From: Candidatus Dietzia intestinipullorum
Lineage (GTDB): Bacteria > Actinomycetota > Actinomycetes > Mycobacteriales > Mycobacteriaceae
Direction: 5' to 3'
Assembly: GCA_019119635.1 (NCBI GenBank)
Contig: DWWP01000041.1
Location: 122,399-186,398 of the forward strand
Length of the DNA stretch: 64,000 nt
The notes beneath the pieces were generated by a model that had not been told where the DNA came from, searched no databases, and was given only the letters and a program-made list of their open reading frames with translations. Of the stretch, positions 31,383-42,511 are shown in pieces; position 1 is the stretch's first letter, and each line of letters begins with the position of its first letter. The position numbers and the translations under genes were made by a program.

Positions 31383-31491
31383 GAGCCCTCGGGGAATCCC
31401 GCTCGAGATCCGCCGCTCACCCGCACCACCTGCCGCCCTTGTCGGTCGGCGGCCGTCCGCGGTGGGCGGCGGCTCTCGTTGTCCGGGGGCT

Positions 31492-32238
31492 TCAGGCCTC
31501 CAGGCCCGACAGGGCGCTGCGGAGCACCCCTACTGCGGCATCGCGGCGGTCGGGCGTGAAACGGGCCTCCGGCCCGGACGCCGAGATCGCGAACGCCGCA
31601 TCACCGACGCCCACCGCGATCGCCACGCAACGTACGCCCTCCTCCTGCTCTGACTCGTCGGACGCGAAGCCTGACCGCCGAACGGCGACCAGCTCTTCGA
31701 GCAGCTGCTCCGGCTCGACGATCGTGGAGTGCGTGTAGCGACGCATCCCGGTCCGCGCGAGCATGGCGCGCACGTCGCCCTCGTCGTCGTCTGCCACCAG
31801 CGCCTTACCCACAGCGGTGCAGTGCACCTCGACCCGGCGGCCCACCTCGGTGAACATCCGCATCGAGTGGGGGGACGGCACCTGCGCCAGATAGACCACC
31901 CCGTCCCCCTCGCGGACAGCGAGATTGGCGGTCTCGCCCGTGCCGGCCACGACCGCGGACAGCACCGGCTCGGCCCACGACGAGGTCGCCCGCTGCGCGG
32001 CGTCACCGATCCGCTGCAGTCGCGGGCCCAACAAGTAGTCTCTACGGGCGTCGCGTCGCAGATGACCGGATTCCGCGAGTGTGGCACACAGCCGGTGCAC
32101 CGTCGCGCCCGCCAACCCGGTGTCGGACGCCAACTCCCCCAGCGAGGCGCGTCCGCCCCGCGTGGTCAGCGCGTCGAGGATCGCGAAGGCCCTGTCGACG
32201 GATTGGACGCGCCCGCGAGGCGCCGGGATCGTACTCAC
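31492..32238 (-). CDS. IclR family transcriptional regulator
   Basis: [53 protein letters not shown] and IclR effector domain. Confidence 0.93.
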   Translation of the reverse strand: MSTIPAPRGRVQSVDRAFAILDALTTRGGRASLGELASDTGLAGATVHRLCATLAESGHLRRDARRDYLLGPRLQRIGDAAQRATSSWAEPVLSAVVAGTGETANLAVREGDGVVYLAQVPSPHSMRMFTEVGRRVEVHCTAVGKALVADDDEGDVRAMLARTGMRRYTHSTIVEPEQLLEELVAVRRSGFASDESEQEEGVRCVAIAVGVGDAAFAISASGPEARFTPDRRDAAVGVLRSALSGLEA

Positions 32239-33179
32239 CGCTGCCGCTCTCCCAACAGTCGCAGTGCGTCCTCCAGCGGCGACGGATCGCGGTCCCGGGT
32301 ATCCGTCGAGATCCAGCGGATGCGGTGGTCCCTGCCGAACCACGAACGCTGCCTGCGGACGTACCGGCGCGTACCGATGAACGTACGGTCCTGCGCCCAC
32401 GCCCTGCCCTCGTCGTCGATGTGCAAGCTCTCGTCCATCGCGTCCAGCACCTGCGCATAGCCGATCGCGCGTCGGGCCGTCTTACCCTCGAGCAGTCCTC
32501 GGTCGACGAGGCCGCGGACCTCGTCGACCAGTCCCTCGGCAAACATGCGAGCGGTGCGGGCGGCGAGCCGCTCGTCGAGCTCGGGAAGGGCACACCGCAC
32601 GCCGAGCATCCGGGTGCCCCACCGGGGCTCCCCGATGGTGGGTCGGGACGCCGAGAACGGCTTCCCGGTAAGCTCGACGACCTCCAGGGCCCGCACGGTG
32701 CGCCGGGGGTCGGTCGGAAGGATCGCCTCCGCCGCCGCGGGGTCGACCCGCGCGAGTTCGTCGTGCAGTGCCCGCACCCCGATCTCGGCGAGCCGGTCCT
32801 CGTAGCGCGCCCTGACCTCCGGGTCGGTGTCCGGGATGGTCCAGTCATCGACGAGCGCCTGAACGTACATCATCGACCCACCACACAACACCGGCACACG
32901 GCCACGCCCCCGGATCTCGGCGATCTCCCGCTCGGCAGCGCGCCGGTAGTCTTCCACGCTCGCGGTCTCGGTCACCTCGAGGACGTCGAGCCGGTGGTGC
33001 GGGATGCCGCGGCGGGCGTCCCCGGACAGTTTGGCGGTACCGATGTCCATACCGATGTACTGCTGCATGGCATCGCAGTTGAGCACCTCGCCGCCCAGCC
33101 GTTCGGCCAGGCCCACGGCGAGCTCGGATTTGCCCGTCCCGGTGGGGCCCACCACGGCCACGGGGCGTGGCCCGTTCAC
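32235..33179 (-). CDS. miaA: tRNA dimethylallyltransferase
   Basis: [44 protein letters not shown]. Confidence 0.95.
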   Translation of the reverse strand: MNGPRPVAVVGPTGTGKSELAVGLAERLGGEVLNCDAMQQYIGMDIGTAKLSGDARRGIPHHRLDVLEVTETASVEDYRRAAEREIAEIRGRGRVPVLCGGSMMYVQALVDDWTIPDTDPEVRARYEDRLAEIGVRALHDELARVDPAAAEAILPTDPRRTVRALEVVELTGKPFSASRPTIGEPRWGTRMLGVRCALPELDERLAARTARMFAEGLVDEVRGLVDRGLLEGKTARRAIGYAQVLDAMDESLHIDDEGRAWAQDRTFIGTRRYVRRQRSWFGRDHRIRWISTDTRDRDPSPLEDALRLLGERQR

Positions 33180-33868
33180 GTCCGGGCCCCGTCGGAAGAG
33201 GACGCGGTCTCCAGGTCCCACCACGCGGAGTGGTAGCCCACGCCGAAGGGCGCCCACGAGATCGACTGCAGTGCGGGCCGATCACCGACGAGGGCGGCCA
33301 GCGCGAGCCAGACGGGTCGACTCCACCACCCCACCTCGTCGGCCTCCGTGAGCCCGGGGTCCGGTAGCGGGCCACCCGCCTCCAGCCAGTCGGCGAGCTG
33401 CGCGTTCAGTGCGACGCCCCGCTCATCCGCCGGGACCGGCGCCGCGGGGGTCAGCGAAGCGGGACCGTCGGCGACGACGACGATGAGAGACCCGTCTTCT
33501 GGACGAGAGGACGCTCCGGAGGCGCCGATCCCCGCGAATGACCGAGGGACCCACACACCGGCGCGGTCGAGAAACCACCAGCCGAGCAGGGCCGCGTCGG
33601 GGACCTCGGCCTCGGCCCCGGCCGCCGGCGCCGACTGTCGGCCCACCGGGACATCGACTCCCCAGCGCACGAGCGAGGACCGCACGTCGCCGACCGTGCG
33701 CTCCGCACGGTCCGGGCCGCGGACCTCGACCCCGGTCGCGCTGTGGGCGCCCTGCCGGACCATTTCGACCGTCTCGGCAACGGCCCCGGCCGACTCGGCC
33801 GCCGCGGCGCCGGACAGCTCCGGTACGAGAGCCGGAGCGCCGGGGACCAGGACGACGGAGGTACTCAC
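33176..33868 (-). CDS. Class III extradiol dioxygenase-like hypothetical protein
   Basis: 230-aa GTG-start ORF; conserved position upstream of miaA in Mycobacteriales. Confidence 0.65.
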   Translation of the reverse strand: MSTSVVLVPGAPALVPELSGAAAAESAGAVAETVEMVRQGAHSATGVEVRGPDRAERTVGDVRSSLVRWGVDVPVGRQSAPAAGAEAEVPDAALLGWWFLDRAGVWVPRSFAGIGASGASSRPEDGSLIVVVADGPASLTPAAPVPADERGVALNAQLADWLEAGGPLPDPGLTEADEVGWWSRPVWLALAALVGDRPALQSISWAPFGVGYHSAWWDLETASSSDGART

Positions 33869-34052
33869 ACCGGGCAACCCTACTGACCTCCCCGGGAAGT
33901 GATCGCGTGGACTCGTCGGTGAAGCTCCGCCAGCCGGACCATCATTGGTACACACTAGGAGAACGCCGTCCCCCGACGCGGGACGGCGGGGCTCGGTCCG
34001 GCGTTGGTCGGACCACGGTGTCGCGGCACGCGGCAGGAGGAGACGAGGACAG

Positions 34053-35417
34053 ATGGCAGAGCAGTCAGACACGAACCCCGGCGGGACGCCTTCGGGCGGG
34101 CCCACTCCCGGGCCCCGGCCGGGCGCGCCCTCCCCTGCAGCCCTGGCCCGGAAGGCCGGGCCCCGCCCCGCGGTCGCGCCCGAGACCCGGCCCGCCCCCT
34201 TCGACCCGTCCGAGTGGGGCCGGGTCGACGAATCCGGCACGGTCTACGTACGGACAGCCGACGGTGAACGACGGGTCGGTGCGTGGCAGGCGGGCTCTCC
34301 CGAGGACGGGCTCGCGCACTTCGGGCTACGGTTCGACGATCTCGCGGCCGAGGTCGGACTGCTCGAGGCCAGGCTGACCTCGCATCCCCGGGACGCGCGG
34401 AAGACACGCGCGTCGGCGGAGACGCTCGCCGGGCAGATCCCCGAGGCTGCAGCGGTGGGTGATCTCGACTCGTTGTCGCGGCGCCTGGCCACTGTGATCG
34501 AACGGTCGGGAGAAGTCGAGGAAGACTCCCGCCGGCGCAGGGAGCGTGACCGCGCCGCCGCGATTGCCCGCAAGGAGGAGCTGGCCGCCGAGGCCGAGGA
34601 GATAGGCGCGTCCTCGACCCAGTGGAAGGCGGCCGGGAATCGCCTCCGCGCGATCCTCGACGAGTGGAAGACCATCCGGGGGATCGACCGGAAAACCGAC
34701 GACGCGCTCTGGAAGCGCTTCTCCAAGGCCCGGGAAGCCTTCAATCGCCGCCGCGGCTCCCACTTCGCAGAACTGGACCGCACCCGGGCGGCGGTCAAGC
34801 GGGTCAAGGAGGAACTGGTCGTCCGCGCGGAGGCGATGTCGGATTCGACCGACTGGAACGAGACGGCCACCGCGTATCGCCGCCTCATGGACGAGTGGAA
34901 GGCGGCCGGGCGGGCGCCCCGGGAGGCGGACGACGCGCTGTGGCAACGATTCAAGGCCGCGCAGGACACGTTCTTCGACGCTCGCCATGCCGCAGCGGCC
35001 GAGCGTGACGCCGAGTTCGAGGCCAACGCGACCGCCAAGGAGGCGCTGCTCGCGGAGTACGAGGGCCGGATCGATCCGGCCGCTGATCTCGCGGGGGCGC
35101 GATCACGCCTCAGGGAACTCCAGGCGCGGTGGGAGGACATCGGAAAGGTCCCGCGCGCCAAGATGGGGCCACTCGAGAGCCGGATCCGCGCTGTCGAGAA
35201 GTCTGTCGCCGACGCCGCGGACACCGAATGGCGCCGGACAGACCCCGAGGCGAAGGCCCGTGCGGGTCAGTTCTGGGATCGGGTCCGGGATTTCGAGGAG
35301 CAGGCTGCCAAGGCGGATGCCTCCGGCAGGGCCGCGGACGCCGCCCGGGCCCGCGACCAGGCCGCGCAGTGGACGGAATGGGCCAGGGCGGCGGAGAACG
35401 CGGTCGACACCCGCTGA
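34053..35417 (+). CDS. DUF349 domain-containing protein
   Basis: Repeats of DUF349 type (WKAAGNRLRAILDEWKTIRGIDRKTDDALWKRFSKAREAFNRRRGSHF). Confidence 0.88.
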   Translation: MAEQSDTNPGGTPSGGPTPGPRPGAPSPAALARKAGPRPAVAPETRPAPFDPSEWGRVDESGTVYVRTADGERRVGAWQAGSPEDGLAHFGLRFDDLAAEVGLLEARLTSHPRDARKTRASAETLAGQIPEAAAVGDLDSLSRRLATVIERSGEVEEDSRRRRERDRAAAIARKEELAAEAEEIGASSTQWKAAGNRLRAILDEWKTIRGIDRKTDDALWKRFSKAREAFNRRRGSHFAELDRTRAAVKRVKEELVVRAEAMSDSTDWNETATAYRRLMDEWKAAGRAPREADDALWQRFKAAQDTFFDARHAAAAERDAEFEANATAKEALLAEYEGRIDPAADLAGARSRLRELQARWEDIGKVPRAKMGPLESRIRAVEKSVADAADTEWRRTDPEAKARAGQFWDRVRDFEEQAAKADASGRAADAARARDQAAQWTEWARAAENAVDTR

Positions 35418-35430
35418 GGCGCCCGCGGGA

Positions 35431-35997
35431 TCAGTGGCCCTCGCGGGCAGACTCCTCGACGCTGCGCTGCTCCGGCACGCGGGCCCACACGACGCCCGCG
35501 AGCGCCAACGCGAGGGCGAGCACCAGGATCACGCTGAGGTAGATCCCGATACCCGGGCCCCCGAAGCCTTCGAAATCAGGATTCGGCCCCCGTCCGGACT
35601 GCCGCAGCCAGATCGCGAGCATGCCGTAGACCACGGCCACGCAGCTGCTGCCCCACGCGATCGCGGCCGCCCACCACTTCTGGGTCATGACCATGATGCC
35701 ACCGAACAGAATCGATCCTACAGAGCAGAGGAGGACAAACACGAAGGACGGGAGCGATGTCTGCTGTTGCTGGGCGACCTCGGTGAAGAAGAGCACGTCA
35801 AAACCCCGGACGCCGTCACTGTGCGGAAAGGCGAGTGAGGCTGCGAGCAGGACCACCAGGACGGCGGAGACCAGATAGGCGCGCCCGATGACGAGGGTGC
35901 GTCCGAGCGCCCGGTCCTTGTCACGGATGTCGGACTCGGCGGCTTCGGTGACCTCCATGATCCCCTCGATCGGATCGGGGCGGTCGTCGGTGCTCAC
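35431..35997 (-). CDS. Conserved hypothetical membrane protein
   Basis: ~4 TM helices; GTGA overlap with the upstream miaB stop; conserved position. Confidence 0.75.
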   Translation of the reverse strand: MSTDDRPDPIEGIMEVTEAAESDIRDKDRALGRTLVIGRAYLVSAVLVVLLAASLAFPHSDGVRGFDVLFFTEVAQQQQTSLPSFVFVLLCSVGSILFGGIMVMTQKWWAAAIAWGSSCVAVVYGMLAIWLRQSGRGPNPDFEGFGGPGIGIYLSVILVLALALALAGVVWARVPEQRSVEESAREGH

Positions 35998-37571
35998 GTG
36001 GTGCATCCCTTCTCGGTGGTGTCCACCGTGTCTGCGACACGGAGGGTGGGCAGGCCGAGGCCCACCCCGATCGGCGGCGTCTCGGGCCTGCGGCCCTCCG
36101 CGTGACAGTCTCCGGCGCGAGTGGCGCGATAGGTCAGGATCCCGTCGTCGGCGAGGAGGTGGTGGGGCGCGGCCGAGGTGATCCGGCTCGTCACCACGTC
36201 CCCCGGGCGTATCCGGTCGGCGTGCTCACCGACGGGCGCGAAGTGGACGAGGCGACCATCCCGGGCACGTCCGGTCATCCTGGCGGTGGCGGCGTCTTTG
36301 CGCCCCTCGTCGGCGGTCACCAGTAGCTCGACCTCACGACCCACCTGCTTCCGGTTCTCCTCGAGCGTGATCCGCTCCTGCAACCGGACCAGGCGCTCAT
36401 AGCGTTCCTGGACCACCGCCTTGGGGATCTGGTCCTCCATCGTGGCGGCCGGTGTCCCGGGCCGTGGTGAGTACTGGAATGTGAACGCGCTGGTGAACCT
36501 GGCCTTCTCCACCACGTCGAGCGTCGCCTGGAAATCTTCCTCGGATTCTCCGGGGAAGCCGACGATGATGTCCGTCGTGATGGACGCGTGCGGCATGGCC
36601 GCGCGCACCCGGTCGAGGATCCCCAGGAACTTCGCCGACCGGTACGAGCGTCGCATGGCACGCAGCACCCTGTCGGAGCCCGACTGCAGCGGCATGTGCA
36701 GCTGCGGGCAGACGGCAGGGGTGTCCGCCATCGCCTCGATCACGTCGTCGGTGAATTCCGCGGGGTGCGGCGAGGTGAACCGGACGCGTTCCACGCCCTC
36801 GATCCGGCCGGCGGCTCTGAGCAGCTTGGCGAACGCGCCCTTGTCCGACGGCTCCTCCGGATCGTGGAAGGACCGTCCGTAGGCGTTGACGTTCTGCCCC
36901 AGGAGCGTGACCTCGAGGACGCCCTCGTCGGCGAGCGCCTGCATTTCTGCGAGCACCTCGCCGGGGCGGCGGTCCACCTCTTTGCCGCGCAGGGACGGCA
37001 CGATGCAGAAGGTGCAGGTGTTGTTGCATCCCACGGAGACCGAGACCCAGCCCGCGTAGGCGGAGTCGCGGGTGGCCGGGAGGGTGGAGGGGAAATGCTG
37101 CAGGGAGTCGGCGATCTCCACCTCCGCGCGATCGTTGTGACGCGAACGGTCGAGCAGGGTGGGCAGGTGTCCCAGGTTGTGGGTGCCGAACACGACATCG
37201 ACCCAGGGGGCCCGGTTCACGACGACGTCCTTGTCCTTCTGCGCCAGGCATCCGCCGACCGCGATCTGCAGGCGGGGGTTGGCGTCCTTCCAGGGGCGCA
37301 GGTTGCCGAGTGTGCCGTACAGGCGGTTGTCGGCGTTCTCGCGCACGGCGCAGGTGTTGAACACCACGAGATCCGGTACCACGCCGTTCTCGGGGTCGGC
37401 CTCGTCGTCGAAGGGGACGTAGCCGGCGGCATCGAGCACGCCGGACATTCGTTCCGAGTCGTGGACGTTCATCTGGCAGCCGAACGTGCGCACCTGGTAG
37501 GTGCGTCCTGAGACGTCCGGGGCGGGGGCGTCCACCTCGCGGTGCTGAGGGTCGGTCACGAGTGAGTCCAC
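35994..37571 (-). CDS. miaB: tRNA-2-methylthio-N6-dimethylallyladenosine synthase
   Basis: [49 protein letters not shown] domain. Confidence 0.96.
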   Translation of the reverse strand: MDSLVTDPQHREVDAPAPDVSGRTYQVRTFGCQMNVHDSERMSGVLDAAGYVPFDDEADPENGVVPDLVVFNTCAVRENADNRLYGTLGNLRPWKDANPRLQIAVGGCLAQKDKDVVVNRAPWVDVVFGTHNLGHLPTLLDRSRHNDRAEVEIADSLQHFPSTLPATRDSAYAGWVSVSVGCNNTCTFCIVPSLRGKEVDRRPGEVLAEMQALADEGVLEVTLLGQNVNAYGRSFHDPEEPSDKGAFAKLLRAAGRIEGVERVRFTSPHPAEFTDDVIEAMADTPAVCPQLHMPLQSGSDRVLRAMRRSYRSAKFLGILDRVRAAMPHASITTDIIVGFPGESEEDFQATLDVVEKARFTSAFTFQYSPRPGTPAATMEDQIPKAVVQERYERLVRLQERITLEENRKQVGREVELLVTADEGRKDAATARMTGRARDGRLVHFAPVGEHADRIRPGDVVTSRITSAAPHHLLADDGILTYRATRAGDCHAEGRRPETPPIGVGLGLPTLRVADTVDTTEKGCTT

Positions 37572-37585
37572 GCAGGCCAGGGTAC

Positions 37586-38172
37586 TCAGGGCACCGCCCG
37601 CGCCGCCAACTCGGAGTCCACCACCGACACCGCCAGTCCGGTCGGGTACCCCCGTCGGGCGAGGAACGCCACGAGCCGTCGACGCTCCCCCGACCGATCG
37701 TTGGTCGTGCCCTCCCCGGTACGCGCGAGCCTCCCACGGATCAGCTCGCCCGCTCGCTCCCGCTCATCGGCCTCGTCGATATCCGCCACCGCGTCGGCGA
37801 TATGCGATTCGGCGACGCCCTTCTCCCTGAGCTCACGCTCGAGTGCGCCCCGCGAGCGGCCCCGGCGACGACGCCGACCCCGCACCCATTCGGCCGCGAA
37901 ATCGGCGTCGTCGAGAAGTCCCCAGGCCCGGATGCGCTCCACGGCCTCGTCGACGGCGTCGGCCGCGTGTTCCGCGGTGAGCAGTCGTTGCCGGAGCTCG
38001 TGCTCGCTCCGGGCCCGGTGCTTCAGGAGGCGCAGACCGGCCTTGGCCGCGTCGTATGCCGCAGCCTGGAGCGGCGGCAGGTCGGCGGCCGCGGGGCCGC
38101 GGTTCTCGACCGCGGACACGGCCGTCCGGAGTTCCTCGGGAGCCGATGGCGAGGGCCGTTCCGGCCCCCGCA

Positions 38173-38173
<1 letters not shown>
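37586..38173 (-). CDS. recX: Recombination regulator RecX
   Basis: [35 protein letters not shown]; overlaps recA stop. Confidence 0.92.
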
Positions 38174-39288
<1,115 letters not shown>

Positions 39289-39471
39289 CTGTTGCTCTCC
39301 GTTCGTGCTCGACCTCCGGCATCTGCCGTGGGGCCTTGGTGGTCAGCTTCCCCGCGGACGCTACGGCCCGGGTACGACATCAACGGCCGCACCGACGCCC
39401 GGCCGTTCCTCGGTGTGGAGGAACCGACGCCCTGTGGAGGAGCTCCCCGTGGTCACCGGCATCCAGTCTAG

Positions 39472-39487
39472 ACGAACGGGTGTTCGA
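39472..39487. promoter_or_regulatory. LexA (SOS) box upstream of recA
   Basis: ACGAACGGGTGTTCGA, near-perfect match to TCGAACnnnnGTTCGA. Confidence 0.8.
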
Positions 39488-39514
39488 GGGTGCGCAACAC
39501 GCCGACCGGGCGTT

Positions 39515-39709
39515 CTATCGAAGCTCACCCGGGACGTCGAACTCATCGCACAGTGCCAGCCAGACCCGTTTCACCGACTCGCCGGCATCGATGGCCTCGC
39601 CAGCGGTGCGACCGCCGCACGCCGCGAGGTGGTGGGTCCGCACCAGGTGATCGGACCGTATCTCCCCGAAGGCCTCGACGGTGCGGGACCGGAACTCGGT
39701 GAGCGTCAC
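39515..39709 (-). CDS. DUF3046 domain-containing protein
   Basis: MTLTEFRSRTVEAFGEIRSDHLVRTHHLAACGGRTAGEAIDAGESVKRVWLALCDEFDVP; conserved position upstream of recA. Confidence 0.88.
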   Translation of the reverse strand: MTLTEFRSRTVEAFGEIRSDHLVRTHHLAACGGRTAGEAIDAGESVKRVWLALCDEFDVPGELR

Positions 39710-39779
39710 GGATCACTCTCCCCTCCGGGACGACTGCGGGCCGCCGGCATTGCTCGCCGACGGCCCGCGGTCCCGATGT

Positions 39780-40610
39780 TCACTGCTGTTCGGGCTGTGC
39801 CTGACCCTGCTGGTTCGGGGTGGCGGGCTTGGCCTGCCCCTCGGACAACTGCCCTGCCGATCCGGTCCCCTGACCGAGCTGGTCTCCCCCGGACTTCATC
39901 GACGCTCGGATCTGCTCGAGACGACTGTGCCCGGCCATCTGGGTGGAGGCCTGCTGGACCTCCATCATCCGGCCCTGGACGGAGTTCTGCGCGAGCTCCG
40001 CCGAGCCCAGCGCATTGGCGTAGCGGGTCTCGATCTTGTCGCGGACCTGGTCCAGGTTCGGCGTGTTCCCGCCGGCGGACACGTCGGACATGGACTGCAG
40101 CGATGCGCTGACCTGCTCCTGCATCTTCGCCTGCTCGAGCTGGCTCAGCAGCTTGGTGCGCTCGGCGACCTTCTGCTGGAGGACCATCGCGTTCTGCTCG
40201 ACGGCCTTCTTGGCCTGCCCCGCCGCCTGGAGCGACTGGTCATGCAGACCCTTGAGGTCCTCCACGTTCTGCTCGGCGGTCACGAGTTGCGCGGCGAAGG
40301 CCTCGGCGGCGTTCTCGTACTCGGTGGCCTTCTGCACGTCACCGCTCTCGCGGGCCTGCTCGGACATCTGCAGCGCCTGCCGGGTCGAGCCCTGCAGCTT
40401 CTCGATGTCGGCGAGCTGCCGGTTGAGCTTCATCTCCAGCTGCCGCTGATTACCGATGACGGCGGCGGCCTGCTGGGAGAGCTGCTGGTGCTGCCGCTGG
40501 GCGTCAGCGATGGCCTGCTGGATCTGCACCTTCGGGTCGGCGTTCTCGTCGATCTTCGAATCGAACAACGCCATGAGGTAGCGCCATGCCTTGGTAAACG
40601 GATTGGCCAT
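39780..40610 (-). CDS. pspA: PspA/IM30 family protein
   Basis: [65 protein letters not shown]. Confidence 0.93.
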   Translation of the reverse strand: MANPFTKAWRYLMALFDSKIDENADPKVQIQQAIADAQRQHQQLSQQAAAVIGNQRQLEMKLNRQLADIEKLQGSTRQALQMSEQARESGDVQKATEYENAAEAFAAQLVTAEQNVEDLKGLHDQSLQAAGQAKKAVEQNAMVLQQKVAERTKLLSQLEQAKMQEQVSASLQSMSDVSAGGNTPNLDQVRDKIETRYANALGSAELAQNSVQGRMMEVQQASTQMAGHSRLEQIRASMKSGGDQLGQGTGSAGQLSEGQAKPATPNQQGQAQPEQQ

Positions 40611-40706
40611 CGCTGCGTAGTGTCCTTCTGCCGATTCGGACGACGGGTCTGTTCCACGGTACCGAACACCGCCGTGGTGGGACCACCGGGAGTGGCCGGT
40701 CGACCA

Positions 40707-40997
40707 TCATGCCGCGAGCACGGGCTCCGAGACCGTCCCGGGGGGCGAGACCTCGACGGCGGCGCGGATCAGTATCTCCCCCAACGTCACCTCGAGCGCC
40801 TCGGAGATCGCGCCGAGGAGTTCGCTGGACGCCTCCTTGCGGCCGCGTTCGATCTCGGAGAGGTATCCGGGGCTGACACGGGCGGCGTCCGCGACGTCAC
40901 GAAGGGTCCGACCCGTCTCCCCCCGGAGCCCACGGAGCACCGTCCCGAGGGTCTCGCGCAGCAGGGGGCGGTGTTCTGGCTGGGGCAGTGTGGTCAT
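40707..40997 (-). CDS. clgR: Helix-turn-helix regulator ClgR
   Basis: [56 protein letters not shown]; between cinA and pspA. Confidence 0.9.
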   Translation of the reverse strand: MTTLPQPEHRPLLRETLGTVLRGLRGETGRTLRDVADAARVSPGYLSEIERGRKEASSELLGAISEALEVTLGEILIRAAVEVSPPGTVSEPVLAA

Positions 40998-41021
40998 CTG
41001 GATGTTCGGCATCACCGGGTA

Positions 41022-41048
41022 CAACGCCTCACCGACCGGATTCGTTCC
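41022..41048 (-). promoter_or_regulatory. Candidate ECF (SigE/SigH-type) promoter of clgR
   Basis: Minus strand GGAAC-17 nt-CGTTG, about 25 nt upstream of the clgR ATG. Confidence 0.6.
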
Positions 41049-41544
41049 CGGGGCCGTCGCCGAGCCTCAGGAGGATCTGCTCGAGCGCCGCGGAGCAGGC
41101 CGCATCGCGGATCTGCTGCCGATCGCCCGTGAGCGACACCGGGACGGACCACGTTCCGGCCCCGGGCATCCGCACACCGATGTACACGGTGCCGACCGGG
41201 TGGCCCTCCTGCTCGGCCGGTCCCGCCACGCCGGTGAGGCCGATCCCCACGGTCGCGCCACACCGCCCGGCCGCCCCGTCCGCGAGCGCCCTGGCGGTCT
41301 CCCCCGAGACCGCACCGTGCCGGGACAGGACCGCCCCGGGCACCCCCGCCAGCGACGTCTTCAGGTCGGTCGCGTAGACGATCAGACCGCCGCGGAGCAC
41401 GTCGCTCGCTCCCGGTATCCGCGCCACCGTCGAGGCCAGTAGCCCCGCGGTCAGGGACTCCGCAGTGGCGAGGGTCCATCCCCGCGAGCGGAGGGCGTCG
41501 ACCGTCGCGGACGCCGGGTCGAGGGCCGGATCGGCCGCTGTCAT
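41029..41544 (-). CDS. CinA C-terminal domain protein (nicotinamide-nucleotide amidohydrolase family)
   Basis: [47 protein letters not shown]. Confidence 0.9.
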   Translation of the reverse strand: MTAADPALDPASATVDALRSRGWTLATAESLTAGLLASTVARIPGASDVLRGGLIVYATDLKTSLAGVPGAVLSRHGAVSGETARALADGAAGRCGATVGIGLTGVAGPAEQEGHPVGTVYIGVRMPGAGTWSVPVSLTGDRQQIRDAACSAALEQILLRLGDGPGNESGR

Positions 41545-42128
41545 GCCGCCGCCCCCGCGGCCCGCCTCGCCTTGACCAGGTAGTCGACACCCGAGTAGAT
41601 GGTCAGCGCCACGGCGATGCCCATGATCACCCATTCGACCGGCCAGAACCAGTGCGGCATCGGCAGGATCAGCAGCCCCACGCCGAGGGTCTGGGTCACG
41701 GTCTTGAGCTTGCCGCCGCTACTCGCGGCCACGACGTGGTCGACGCCGACCAGCCGCCACACGGTGATCCCGACCTCCCGCACGAGAATCACCAGCGTCA
41801 CCCACACGTACAGCTCCCCCACGACCGACAGGGAGATCAACCCCGCGGCCATCAACGCCTTGTCGGCGATCGGGTCGGCGATCTTGCCGAAATCCGTGAC
41901 CAGGCCCAGCCGCCGGGCGAGGTAGCCGTCCGCGTAGTCGGTGAGCATGGCGAGCGCGAAGACGGCGAACGCGCCCACCCGCCACGCCGGGTCCTGTGCG
42001 TCCGCGACGAAGAAGCAGACGACGAACAGCGGGACCATCGCGATCCGCAGAACCGTGAGGATGTTGGCGATGTTGAGGACCGGGGCGCCGCCGGGCGCCG
42101 GGCCGTCGCCGGTGGTGGAAGCTGTCAC
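41541..42128 (-). CDS. pgsA: CDP-diacylglycerol--glycerol-3-phosphate 3-phosphatidyltransferase
   Basis: NIANILTVLRIAMVPLFVV and CDP-alcohol phosphotransferase motif (DYADGYLARRLGLVTDFGKIADPIADK). Confidence 0.94.
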   Translation of the reverse strand: MTASTTGDGPAPGGAPVLNIANILTVLRIAMVPLFVVCFFVADAQDPAWRVGAFAVFALAMLTDYADGYLARRLGLVTDFGKIADPIADKALMAAGLISLSVVGELYVWVTLVILVREVGITVWRLVGVDHVVAASSGGKLKTVTQTLGVGLLILPMPHWFWPVEWVIMGIAVALTIYSGVDYLVKARRAAGAAA

Positions 42129-42204
42129 GTCCCCACCCTAGCGAGAAGCGTCGGCCTAGCCTCGACACGAGACCGTCGACACACGGATGAGGAGCTCTGC
42201 GACG

Positions 42205-42486
42205 ATGCCGTACTTCGCTGTTATGTACCGCTACGAGGCTGACCGGGCCGAGGACCGGGAAGCCAACAAACCAGACCATCGTGAGTGGTTGTCGACCCAG
42301 GTGGAAGCGGGTTCGATCCTGTCCGTCGGACCGTTCGGCGACGGCTCCGGCGCGCTCCTGCTGGTGTCCGCCGCCGATGGGGACGCGGCCCGCGACCTCG
42401 TCGGGGGCGACCCCCATCTACGGCGGTCACTCGTGTCGGAGATCACCGTGCGCGAGTGGCTGCCGGTCTATGGTCTGCTCGCCTGA
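42205..42486 (+). CDS. YciI family protein
   Basis: MPYFAVMYRYEADRAEDREANKPDHREWLSTQVEAGSILSVGPF. Confidence 0.85.
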   Translation: MPYFAVMYRYEADRAEDREANKPDHREWLSTQVEAGSILSVGPFGDGSGALLLVSAADGDAARDLVGGDPHLRRSLVSEITVREWLPVYGLLA

Positions 42487-42511
42487 GACCGCGGCCCGGC
42501 GTGGCCGTAGC

